Source: Magicicada septendecula (taxonomy: Eukaryota > Arthropoda > Insecta > Hemiptera > Cicadidae). From it: a stretch of DNA of 64,000 bases. The first letter of the stretch is position 1; each line of letters opens with the position of its first letter. A model generated the notes under the pieces. It saw nothing but the letters and a program-made list of their open reading frames with translations, was not told the DNA's origin and did no database searches. The translations under genes and the position numbers were made by a program. Positions 40,852 through 50,856 of this stretch are shown here, one piece after another. The stretch lies in contig CM068373.1 in assembly GCA_034769895.1 (NCBI GenBank), positions 199,558,134 to 199,622,133 on the forward strand, in the 5' to 3' direction.

Positions 40852-41287
40852 TTAATTATAAACACTTCCGTCACAGCAGCAGCATAGATTTTTAAACAAT
40901 TTTTTACTGGTTTTTTCGTGCATTAGACGAAACGTTCTTGCTCTTTTATTAACAGTTGGTAAGCGTGAGTATGAATTTGCTGTTCGTTTTCGGACCCCAC
41001 GTTGTTTAGTCGTTCTTAGTAGTCGTAACAAAAAAATAGACATTTTTATCGGTGTAACCTAAATAAAAGAAACCCGCTTTGACTAGTTCTTTGGGCGGTA
41101 TCGGGCTTCCTATAAAATTTAAATGGTTTTCAGGTGGGAACATTGATAAGAATATTGCTATCGTAACGTGTTGTACTTCTTCATCATCCAAAGAAACGTG
41201 CTCGTACGTTTCGATCATAACGCGTTGTACTTCTTCATTATCCGAAGAAACGTACTCGTAAGTTTCGCTTTCTTCGTCAGAACTCAT
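40852..41287 (-). pseudogene. BIR-like (IAP-related) protein, left-arm copy
   Basis: Starts at the ATG at 41285-41287 with an acidic tandem repeat (EESETYEYVSSDNEEVQRV / IETYEHVSLDDEEVQHV), then a segment with P..ELVKAGFFYLGYTDKNVYFFV. The GF.Y.G..D.V.CF.C string is the centre of a BIR domain, but the zinc cysteines are replaced here. The frame stops at 41006; a shifted frame continues to 40852 and ends in CCCCDGSVYN. If IAP-derived, its role would be blocking caspases or binding partners; that is inference from a partial match. Confidence 0.45.
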
Positions 41288-41381
41288 CGTCTCGATGTAG
41301 TCGATTCTCGACTAAAACATAAGAAGGTAATTCGTAGTAGTCACTGTGCGTGTTAGGTTGAAACTGATGTGTGAAAACGAA

Positions 41382-41585
41382 CTATAAATACGCTCTCATG
41401 TAAGCGGTGTATGTGGCTCTACATAAGGGACACCTACTGAAAGTGATGACGCAATTTGCACACAGACACAAACATACACTTTCACAGTCAACTGTACTCT
41501 CTCGTACAAAGTGTGATGCAACACTGGACAATCTACTCGTAACGACTTCCATTATTAAACCACAATTTGCTGTTGCCGGGGGCAA
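41382..41585 (-). pseudogene. RING-finger tail remnant
   Basis: The minus-strand frame ends CLCANCVITFSRCPLCRATYTAYMRAYL. C..C followed by CPLC is the second zinc-site half of a C3HC4 RING, the E3 ubiquitin ligase module found in viral IAPs. The upstream first half and the histidine are not recognisable. The last few codons survive in the right arm at 54075-54128. It lies between the polymerase end and the BIR-like gene, the order a split BIR/RING module would give. Confidence 0.5.
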
Positions 41586-41799
41586 CTACTTACTGTACTA
41601 CCTCTTCGTCGTAAAGTACACTCTCGACGTCATCGGTTTTGCTTTTGTTTTGCCTTTGTATACTACCAGAGCTTGCAAAATGGTTTACGATGGTACTAAT
41701 ATTGGTTTGTAACATCTTGTTAGCTTTCATTCCTCTTCTTGGATCCTTTGTTTTAAGTCAAAGTATTTTTTAAATAGGTTGTCCTTAATCGTATCGCTA

Positions 41800-42111
41800 T
41801 CACGAGCTAGTTGTTTCTCCTTTTCGTCTGTATTGATAGTACACCGACTGTTGAATTGACTCCGGAAAATGAGTATTTACGTACTCTGACAACCTTTTAC
41901 GCAAACGATTAACAGCTGTTTTAGTTAAACACTCGTAACAGTTATACCCGTTTAGGCGGACAGTACATATCGGAAAATATCTTTTGTAACACCGCATTAG
42001 CGCACGTTGTGCCTTATCCAGTGTTTCTACCATCTTCATTGAGTTCATCTCATTGTAGATAAGGCTACATATAACACCCTTACGGTACTCGTACATTTCC
42101 ACAACTAGCAC
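41800..42111 (-). CDS. Unidentified 103-codon ORF, left arm only
   Basis: Open frame MLVVEMYEYRKGVICSLIY... rich in Tyr, Arg and Cys, with a helical AVNRLRKRLSEYVNTHF segment. Not recognised. It sits between the polymerase 3' fragment and the RING remnant in a 1.5-kb stretch that the right arm lacks. It could be a real small gene or the 5' part of the RING protein in another frame. Confidence 0.3.
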   Translation of the reverse strand: MLVVEMYEYRKGVICSLIYNEMNSMKMVETLDKAQRALMRCYKRYFPICTVRLNGYNCYECLTKTAVNRLRKRLSEYVNTHFPESIQQSVYYQYRRKGETTSS

Positions 42112-42120
42112 GTTATTGTT

Positions 42121-42600
42121 TTCGGGTAAACCGTAGTTCAGGTGGCTCGCTTTGAGTTCTGTTATAGGACAACGGTCGCGAGACTCAAAGTATGAGTAAT
42201 ATTTATAACTTTAATAAACAAAACTCATCGGTCATGACGCCTGCGCACATTTGCTACTGATCGTAAAAACGTTCGTTGGACACTGTTTAACTGTGTTTCT
42301 CAGAATATCGTATTCTGAAGTATTTACAGTATGTATGAAGTGTCGGTAATTCTTCCCGGAGATGATGTACCGAATGTAGTCATTGTGCTTTGTTGTTCAC
42401 CAATTGGAACGCACTTTCCAGTTTTGTTAACGGCGGCGATGGATAATCTGTGTCAAAACTACTGATTACTGACGCACTCCGATTACGGATCGGTTGTTTG
42501 TTGTTATTTCCGAAGTATGCAGAATTACGCTTTCGCGACGCGCGAACCGAATAACACTGGTACGTTGAATAATCTCTGCTTCCACCACATCCATCTCGGA
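42121..42600. other. Left-arm spacer, no gene seen
   Basis: Between the inverted polymerase end and the 103-codon ORF. Only short frames; moderate GC. Confidence 0.5.
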
Positions 42601-43192
42601 CTCGCGAATTTTATAATGCCCATTACGCTAGCGTTCTCTGACCGTCTTCCAGGATATATCGTTTATCGTCGTACGGCGATAGCAAGAGTTTGACGATCTT
42701 TCGCGTGTACAATTGGTGGTTTTCACTGCGGATAATCTGCGCCGACGTATATGTTTGGCGGTTACTCGATTCCTATGACGAAAGCAACCACCGTTTGTAA
42801 TCAGCGTGCGTTAAACATTCTTGTATTGCCACCTGCGGTACCCCTTCTGCTACAAGCTTTTCATTTTTATCCTCGTCGTCCTGTAACACTAACAGTGAGT
42901 ACGATTTTGCGCGAAACCCGACGAATTCTACAAAAGTTTTTTCATGCGTCTCGTCCTTAAAAGTACCCAACCGTTTTTTATTTAGCACACTATGACGCGG
43001 ATGCGTTACGGGATATTCTGATGTATCGAAAAGATGTAGGTTTTCCTTAATGTCTGCGTAAACGTCATCAGTCCGTATATCATACAACGAAGAGTCCACA
43101 TCTGTCATATCCCAGTCCAAGTAAAGAATATAATTATTTTCGCGTTCCCGATCGTAGTCCGAGACGTAAGGATTGTTGGCCTTGGCGTATCC
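42600..43192 (-). pseudogene. Inverted 3' fragment of DNA polymerase B in the left arm
   Basis: Minus-strand translation begins with codons matching the region before palm motif A (43120-43192 corresponds to 45265-45345, ending NYILYLD). It jumps directly to the motif C region (MTDVDSSLYDI, canonical DTDS changed to DVDS), then KENLHLFDTSEYP, and ends with DDKRYILEDG, the usual C-terminus of this polymerase family, broken by a one-base insertion just after. About 370 residues of palm and fingers between motifs A and C are missing. This piece defines the inner end of the left arm. Confidence 0.85.
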
Positions 43193-43218
43193 GCTCGGCC
43201 GCCGCCGCGGAGAGAATC

Positions 43219-45847
43219 ATGGAGGTTATTCCAGAAGACATTCTTGCGGAATCACGCTATATGGGGGAAACTTACAAGTGGTACTTGGTCGTTCGCGTCT
43301 TGTTCAAAAAATTAATAGCAGATCGTGAGCTGGAGCAGACGGGAGTGTTTCGTTCGCGTACGCATCTCGTTTTACCTGCTGACGCGGAAGACGTGTACGA
43401 ACAATATAGGGAGTGTATCGAAAAAGTGCTGAATTCGTTATCGAAGTTTACTCGTGAAGGTAGCGGATGGGTCGTAAACGGAATCGTAGCCGTTGAAGTA
43501 CATTTCATAAAGTATCGTCCTTTGGCAGGATCAAGTTTCTTTCCCATTCCGAAAAAATTATTACGTAAGAAAACTATAGTAAACGTGCAGAATGTAATTG
43601 ATGAGAAATGCTTCCTCTGGTCCGTTCTAGCCGGTTTACATCCGATCGCTTCTCGCCCGCACCGTTGCTATCACTACAGATAGTATGAAAACGAGTTGAA
43701 TATGGAAGGGATAGTTTATCCGGTACCGGTGGATCAAATTAACAAATTTGAAAAACTGAATGTGAATACTTCTGTGAACGTGTTCGTTTACGAAAGAGAA
43801 ATTAATGAGTTCGGTTACAGAAAAGACGAAGTATACCCCATACGGATAACCGAGAACAAAGGTATAACGCACGTGAATCTTCTACTGCTAGTCAGCAATG
43901 ATGGTGTTGAACATTATTATCTTATTAGAAACATGGCACGCGTGTTGAATACTTTAACTAAAATTAAGACCCCTTCGTTCTACTGTAAATATTGCTTACA
44001 AAGTTTCCGAGCTAATACAGATCCCAAAATTTCACAAAAACGACTTGAGGATCACGAGGTACTCTGCACACCGTACGGAGCGCAAAAAGTCGAATTACCG
44101 AGCGGAAAATATAGTAAAATGTATTTCAAGGATTATACAAAGTACCACAGAGTACTTTACACGGTGTATGCAGATTTTGAATCCTTCCTTCTCCCCGTGC
44201 ATGGTTGTGAGCACAAAAACGATAGATCGCACTCGCTCGACAAAGCGCATCACGTGCCATATAGTTTTTGTTATGTAATCGTTGATTGGACCGGAAAAGC
44301 TGTTAAAGAACCAGTTTTGTATCGCGGTAAAGACGTTGTGGAGACGTTTCTTCAAACTCTGTTGGAAGACATTAGTCGGTTCGAACGTGATTTTAACAAA
44401 CCCGTTCGCATGACTGATGAAGCCGATCGCGAGTTTCAAAACGCTACCTTATGTCATCTATGTAAGAAGTGTCTCGAGCACGAAGGGGACAAAGTGCGAA
44501 ACCATGATCATATGACGGGCGAGTACTTGGAAGCCGCGCATAACACTTGTAATTTGAACTACAAGGTACCGCAACACGTTCCCGTGTTCTTTCACAGCTT
44601 GCGAGGCTACGATTGTCACCATCTGGTGCAGGCTTTTGGAAAATTCAAGCGTGAAGACATTAAATGTATCGCTACGACCAGCGAGCGTTACGTGTCCCTG
44701 TCACTCGGCCCCTTGCGGTTTCTCGATTCCGCGCAGTTCATGCACACGTCATTAGAAAAGCTGGTAAAAAATTTCCGGAAAGAAAATTTGAAAATTTTAC
44801 GACAGTGAATGTAAACCAGTGGAAATGAAGATAGTATCGATTTATTATTTAGAAAGGGGGTCTACCCGTATGAGTATGTGACGTACGAAAGTAAGTTCGA
44901 GGACACGTCTCTGCCCGCACAGGGACGCTTTTACAACGAATTAGCCGAGACCCACGTATCCGACGAAGACTACACTCATGCGCACAACGTTTGGACAAGT
45001 TTCGGAATACAAACGTTGGGGGACTACCATAACCTCTATTTGAAAACTGATGTATTGCTTTTGGCTGACGTGTTCGAAAATGTTCGCAAGACAAGTCTGC
45101 AGTACTACGGGATAGATCCGTGTAACGTGTACTCCGCGCCGGGACTGGCTTGGAACGCTATGATGAAAATGACTGGAATTCGACTCGAACTGTTGAAGGA
45201 TATCGACATGCATCTGTCCGTAGAAACCGGAGTTTATGGCAGAATAGCGATGATATCTAATAGATACGCAAAGGCCAACAATTCTTACGTCTCGGACTAC
45301 GATCAGGAACGCGAAAATAATTATATTCTTTACTTGGACTGCGAAAATCTTTACGGCACAGCGATGGAACAACCGCTACCTTATTCCGGATTCCGTTGGA
45401 TGGAACGCAAAGAAATTGACGCGTTAAATTTGAGTACAGTTGGAGTGGAAGACGAAATCGGATATATTCTTGATGTTGATCTTGTATATCCTCGTAATTT
45501 ACATGATTTGCATTCGGACTGTCCACTGGCACCGGAACGTAGGAAAGTCAACGAACACGAATTGTCGCCTTACACCACGGTTCAATTACTTGAAGAAATT
45601 TCAAATGTCTGCCACCGGTACAGTTGAAAAACTCATTACCAACCTCAAAGATAAGGAGAATTATATCGTGCATTACAGAACGTTGCAGCTTTATCTCAAA
45701 CTCGGGATGGAGCTGAAAGCAGTTAATCGCGTGTTGGCGTTCCGACAGAGCGCTTGGATGAAGCCGTTTATAGTTTTCAATACGGAAAAACGGAAAGACC
45801 CAGCGAACGATTTCGAAAAGGATTTTTTTTAAATGATGATTAATGCT
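43219..45847 (+). pseudogene. polB: Protein-primed-type DNA polymerase B, N-terminal to palm part
   Basis: Family B replicative polymerase of Polintons and related insect elements, copying the linear genome from a terminal protein. Order: N-terminal region with FFPIPKKLLRKKT and EKCFLWSVLAGLHP (43219-43683); exonuclease motif I YADFES (about 44167); an inserted zinc-binding segment CHLCKKCL...HDHMTGEYLEAAHNTCN, like endonuclease VII/HNH (44450-44560); exo motif III YLKTDVLLLADVFE (about 45037); motif A DCENLYG (about 45340). Lesions: in-frame TAG at 43681, TGA and TAA at 44806-44814, a frameshift near 45610, an extra T in the T8 run at about 45825, and the BEL/Pao insertion at 45848. ATG 43219 lies only 26 bp from the inner end of the left arm. 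Confidence 0.9.
45843..45847. repeat. BEL/Pao target duplication, left
   Basis: ATGCT here and ACGCT at 53586-53590: one transition apart, five bases as expected for BEL/Pao insertion. Confidence 0.7.
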
Positions 45848-46328
45848 TGTTATATTGCGGTCCGAGTGGACCTAAAAAATGTGTTGATGACGGCACGTGT
45901 GTACTAAGAATTTTCTATCAGTAAGAATGCTGTTTGGGGTGCTATTGCCAGGATGCAGAATGATAACGATAGTGGACTGTATTTATACATTTATTAGGTT
46001 TCTTTTTACACTAAAACCATAGTGTTGAGATTGGCTAATTCTGAAAGATTTTAAATATGAAGAAACCGATTCGTAAATGAAGCTACATTATAGATGAGGC
46101 GCAAATGTGTGCCACTCGGCTTACATTGAAAAAACGTTGAGGCCTAAGGCCTAAATAATTGTTGCGACAACAAGAAAATGAAACAGACAGAACAGGCAGC
46201 AAACGTGATGACGTCCGTTGCCAGCCAAGGCTCGTAGAACTGTATCGTTGTAAAAACGTGATAAGCACAATTTGAAAGCGTACAGATTAGCCAACCTATG
46301 AATGCGAAAATTATCACATTACTGTCCA
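45848..46328 (-). repeat. BEL/Pao 3' LTR
   Basis: On the + strand it starts TGTTATATTG and ends TTACTGTCCA (TG...CA). Longer than its partner by a ~28-bp segment (GTCCGTTGCCAGCCAAGG...) at about 46212. Confidence 0.9.
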
Positions 46329-47711
46329 TAACTGCCCGCAAAAAATCAAAAGATTTTTTAATACATTTTAATAACTTATTGTAGAAAAATACAGAGTTCT
46401 TAATAGTAAAGGTCAATCTCAGTAAGTTGTATTGAGCCTTGATTTGAAATCTTAGATAACAGTTATAACATTAACTGCTTAGCGATACGCTTGAGTGAAG
46501 ATAAGAGTTGAGCAGGCCAAGGTCGGCGTGAAACTTGAGACAAGAGTATAAATTTGTGCATGAGTATAAATGTAAAAGTTAGCAATGTATTGCCAATATA
46601 TATTGTATGTATACAATATTAAACGATATAAGACATGAAAATACATAATTTGGCAATTTTTAATGATGAATAATCGGTGACTCATCACATGATGGGCCCG
46701 ATAAATTGTAACATTTATGCAAGTCATAGTGGTTTGCTTGAACCAGTTAAGGCCAGTAGACCTATACAATAGTATTGAATGTAAAGTGAACAGACAAAGG
46801 ATTATAAGATTATACATGTAAAGACATAAATTTAGCATGACGCCATATAGTTTGAACGAGGCATGCTATACCTGAATTTTTAGGAATTTACAATAAATTA
46901 TTATGTGAAAACAAGCTATACATTTTTTAATGATTGCAAGCACAAAGTGTAATGACATGTATGTCATGATTAAAGCATGAATAATAATTGTGCAATGCGG
47001 GATCACAAAGTACAAAATACAAAATGCAATATAAAATACAATATAAAAATAAAAATATACGCGTGGCGTGTGGTTATAGACAGTAGATGCGAAAAAACAA
47101 TGTGTTTTACATAGATACAAGTTATACATAATAAATACAATAGAAATCGGTCTAGATAATTACAAATATATGAATACAAGGCACAATAGCATAAGTGACA
47201 AGTACAACAATGTGGTTATACAAATGTAATACATGTGTTGAACAATTGCGAGAAATACATTTATAGAGTAATAAATACCACACATATTAACAAATGTGCA
47301 AGAAAATGCATACATGGTTTGTATAACTGCAGACCATGCGAAAATTATGTAACAAAATTTTTATATAAAAACAATACCACCAATAACATGACACATAACC
47401 CAATCCCAATATCAAAATGTAAATGTGTAGGATATAGTATGTCTCACAAATTATTAACATATAAATACAAAAATAGCAAAGTATACCACCATGAAAATAT
47501 GATAAGTATAAATATAATAGCACAGTGCATGGTTGTAAAATTACAAGTCACATGCAAATTCAGTATAAAAACACGCAATGATGCAAGTTAACATGAAAAT
47601 GTTGTGATAATACATATCACAATTAAGTTGCCAAATTGTCAGACAATAGGTAATGAAAGCCAGTGGCCAAGTGAAATAGCATTGTGCTAAATAATTATAG
47701 TAACCTTGTGT
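46329..47711 (-). other. BEL/Pao 3' untranslated stretch
   Basis: 1.4 kb between the end of pol and the 3' LTR; A/T-rich with AATACAATATAAAA-like low-complexity runs. Only hydrophobic chance frames, no convincing env gene. Confidence 0.55.
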
Positions 47712-48893
47712 CTAAGCCTCGTCCCGGGCTGGCAACAAGCATAGCTTATGAACTGGTCTTCGTAAAATACCAGTAGGCGTGCGAATGTCTACTACTCTAA
47801 TTAGGTTGTCTGGGCCGGGAAATGTGGCGGTAATTACACCAAATTTCCACGCCAATGGAGGTAAGTTATCCTCAATCAGTAAAACCAGGTCACCAATAGA
47901 AACGTTATCCTTGGCGAATTTTCATTTGTGACGTTGTTGTAATTGATGTAAGTAATCGCGAGACCAAGCCTTCCAAATGACTTGGACAAACTTCTGGAGA
48001 AGTTGCCAACGTCCAAGACGAGAGATGGGAACGTGAGATAAGTCTGGATCAGGTATCGCCGTTAATGGTGCACAAATCAAAAAATGGCCAGGTGTAAGTG
48101 GCACCGGATCAATTACATCCGATGAAATGGCAAACAATGGACGTGAATTTAGACATGCCTCTATCTGAGACAAAACTGTCGTAAACTCCTCGAAGGTGAG
48201 TATAGACTTGCCTACCACGCGGCGCAAATGATACTTTAAACTCTTTATACCGCTCTCCCAAAGACCACCAAAATGAGGTGATGAGGGCGGAATAAATGAC
48301 CATGAAATACCCTGAGAGGTCGTAAAGGATTTGATTGATGAGGTGGCATCTTTATTATGCCAAAGATTGTGAAGGTCATGTAAAACATTGCGGGCCTTCT
48401 TAAAGTTCGTGCCATTATCAGAATATAACTGGCTGGGTATGCCCCTACGGGACATAAAACGACGTAAGGCAGCTATAAACGCGTTGGCTGTAAGGTCGGA
48501 AACCAATTCCAAATGAATGGCCCTGGTTGCTAAGCAGATGAACAAAGACACGTATGCCTTAGAGAGAGTTCTGGATTTCTGACCGCCATGACGAATCATG
48601 AAGGCACCACCATAATCAACTGCGCAGAATAGAAACGGCCGCGAAGGAGTGACTCTAGGAGATGGCAAAATACGAAGCCTCTAAACCTGTTGTTTGGCAC
48701 TAAACCTGAGGCACTTGACGCATCTACGAATGATGGAGCGAATGACTCTTGGCGTTAATAATCCACCAACGTTGACGAAGAGAGTGATGCACGAGTTGAG
48801 CACCAGCGTGGAGTAGGCGAATGTGTTCGCGTTCAATAATAAGGCGAGTAATATGAGCCGATGGATGCAAGACAATAGGATGCTTATTGTCAT
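47712..48893 (-). pseudogene. BEL/Pao integrase
   Basis: Zinc-binding half: HI..LHAG at the end of the RT frame and C-V-K-C in the frame 48681-48893. Then the catalytic core, open at 47922-48668: D18 in FCAVDYGGAF, D84 in LYSDNGTNF and E138 in GGLWESGIKSLK, the DDE triad. After a TGA at 47922 (TGG-to-TGA type) the same frame continues to a stop at 47712 through GDLVLLIEDN and the RVVDIRTPTG C-terminal domain typical of BEL elements. A stop and frame change near 48670-48720 separates zinc domain and core. Confidence 0.9.
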
Positions 48894-50856
48894 AAGGTAG
48901 TTGCGACTGCTGTAAGCGCCCGCCGAAGCGTATTACGCCAGACTCATTAAGAAACGGGTCCAGAGAAGACAACTTACTCCTAATAGAGACAGAAGACCCA
49001 TTACGTAGACAATTAATCTCGGCAGCAAAATGGATCGACTGAGATTTTTTTATGAAAAAATTAAGAGTGGAATAAATTTCAACGGGGGTAAGAGCGCCTG
49101 ATATTTTCTCAGCACTGGAGAGTCTAATATTTTTGATGAATCGAAAGCAGTAAGCGTATACGCGAGTCAGACGGTGCAACGAAGAAAAGTCCCTTGAAAG
49201 ATCAATAGCCAGGGTAGACATTATAGAAAGTTTGGGGGTTTGTTTTTCCTCCGCAGTAAATTCAGAAGACGACAGATTAGAAGGTAAAAAGGGTGGGAAA
49301 AGATTGGACTCGGAAGATTGAGACAAACAGGCGGGACCGTGCCACCAAAGCGAACAATCGCGTATAACGTCGGGGCGACATCCCCTAGAAATAATATCAG
49401 CAGGATTATGTCGAGAATTGATGTGATGCCATGTGCAGGTTTCCGTAAGACGCTGAATCTCGGCAACACGATTAGCGACGTAGGTTTTCCACCTCGAAGA
49501 CTGGGCATGAATCCAGTAAAGGGACACCAGAGAGTCAGAATACAGATGAACACTATTAATAAAGGATTGAAGAGTAGGGCCGACCTTGAATACGAGTCGC
49601 GATAACAATAAGCAAGCGCAGAGTTCAATGCGAGATAATGACACCTGTCGTAGGGGGGCCACGCGAGATTTAGAACACAGAAGGTGACAAGAGGCCGATG
49701 AATCTTGATAAATGACTCTAATGTAAACACAACACCCATATCCCTTTTCAGAAGCATCCGAAAACCCATGTAATTCGACTATCTTTGCTTTAGACTTGCA
49801 GCGAATAGAACGTGGGACAATAATTTTACTGATCAGACATAATGAATGCCAATGCAAACGTAATTGCCCGGAGATTGGCTCATCCCAACCAAGATTACAC
49901 AGCCAGAGTTGCTGCATAAACTGTTTGTACAGGAAAAAAATGGGACCGACGAGTCCGAGTGGATCGTATATGCCTGCGATAATCGATAGGATTTTCCTCT
50001 TGGAGATGCTTGATTCAACGGGGAATGATTTGATGTCAAACAAAAATGAATCGGTAGTGTTATTCCGGAGAATGCCCAAGGTACGCACCTTAACCTGTTT
50101 GTTTAAAGGGAGTGATAAATTGTCATGATCTGCCACCACATTGGGTTCATTTGATGCCCATTTATGCAGCGTGAGACCGTATTGACTCAACAACGTACCT
50201 AAGTCAGATTTCAACTTGGTCAGATCAGAAATGGTGTCTGCACCGGTTAGCAAATCGTCGACATAGAAATCATTGGTTATAGCTGACGCTGCGTCAGGAA
50301 AAAAAGCTTCATGATCCTTACCAATCTGATTAAGACAGCGAGTAGCCAAAAACGAAGCACTAGCAGTGCCGTATGTTACAGTTCGCAATACAAAGTGTTT
50401 AAACTGTTCGAGGGGAGAGTGACGCCACAGAATACGTTGATAATGACAATCCTTCTCAGCTACCAGAATTTGTCGATACATCTTCTCGATGTCGGCGATG
50501 AGAACATAGTTATGCATACGAAATCGCAAAAGAATAGAAAAAAGGTCTTGTTGGACGTTTGGGCCTACCAGCAAAATGTCATTGAGAGAAAGGCCATTGG
50601 TAGTTTTGGACGAGCCGTCAAAAACGACGCGAAGATTTGTCGTAGAACTAGAATGTTTAAAGACGGCATGGTGTGGCAGATAGTAAGTATTTGAAACCCC
50701 GGAATTGATAGAGCAATCGTCGACAAGCGTCATGTGGCCAAGATCCTTATACACCTGAATAAAGTTTGCGTATTCGCGCGCAAGCTTAGAATCACGCATG
50801 AACCGGCGTTCTAAACTCAAGAATCTTGTTTCAGCGCTAGCATAGGACTCACCCAA
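48724..50856 (-). pseudogene. BEL/Pao reverse transcriptase and RNase H
   Basis: 710 open codons. RT: LRVVFDGSSK, motif A ADIEKMYRQI (about 118-127), catalytic YVDDLL at 198-203, then LHKWASN. RNase H: HGFSDASEKGYG (about 363-374) and LYSDSLVSLYW. The last ~60 residues enter the integrase zinc domain. It overlaps the upstream gag-pro frame by 40 bases in another register, a frameshift mutation rather than a programmed site as far as can be seen, since BEL elements normally have a single polyprotein. Confidence 0.92.

Larger units (their letters stand above)
34445..43192 (+). repeat. Left inverted arm
   Basis: Inverted counterpart of 53860-62132. Paired landmarks (left/right): termini 34445/62132, GC-rich block 36541/61700, AT subrepeats 38100-39090/56100-57070, TATA modules 39654-39900/55602-55869, overlapping gene pair 39991-40770/54739-55520, BIR-like gene 41006-41287/54224-54499, polymerase motif C region near 43080/53865. 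Its innermost ~130 bp instead match polymerase codons at 45265-45345. Left-only sequence: the Transib remnant and 41440-42930. Confidence 0.9.

Noticed and set aside
47235..47591. 118-codon + strand ORF inside the BEL/Pao element
   Set aside because: Low-complexity, on the strand opposite to gag-pol, in non-coding 3' sequence.
47922..48893. BEL/Pao integrase as the Polinton's own integrase
   Set aside because: It lies between the BEL LTRs, is in frame order with the BEL RT, and has the BEL-type C-terminal domain.
49318..49605. + strand ORFs within the BEL/Pao RT (also 49796-50128, 50311-50694)
   Set aside because: Antisense shadows of a long, well-supported RT/RNase H frame.
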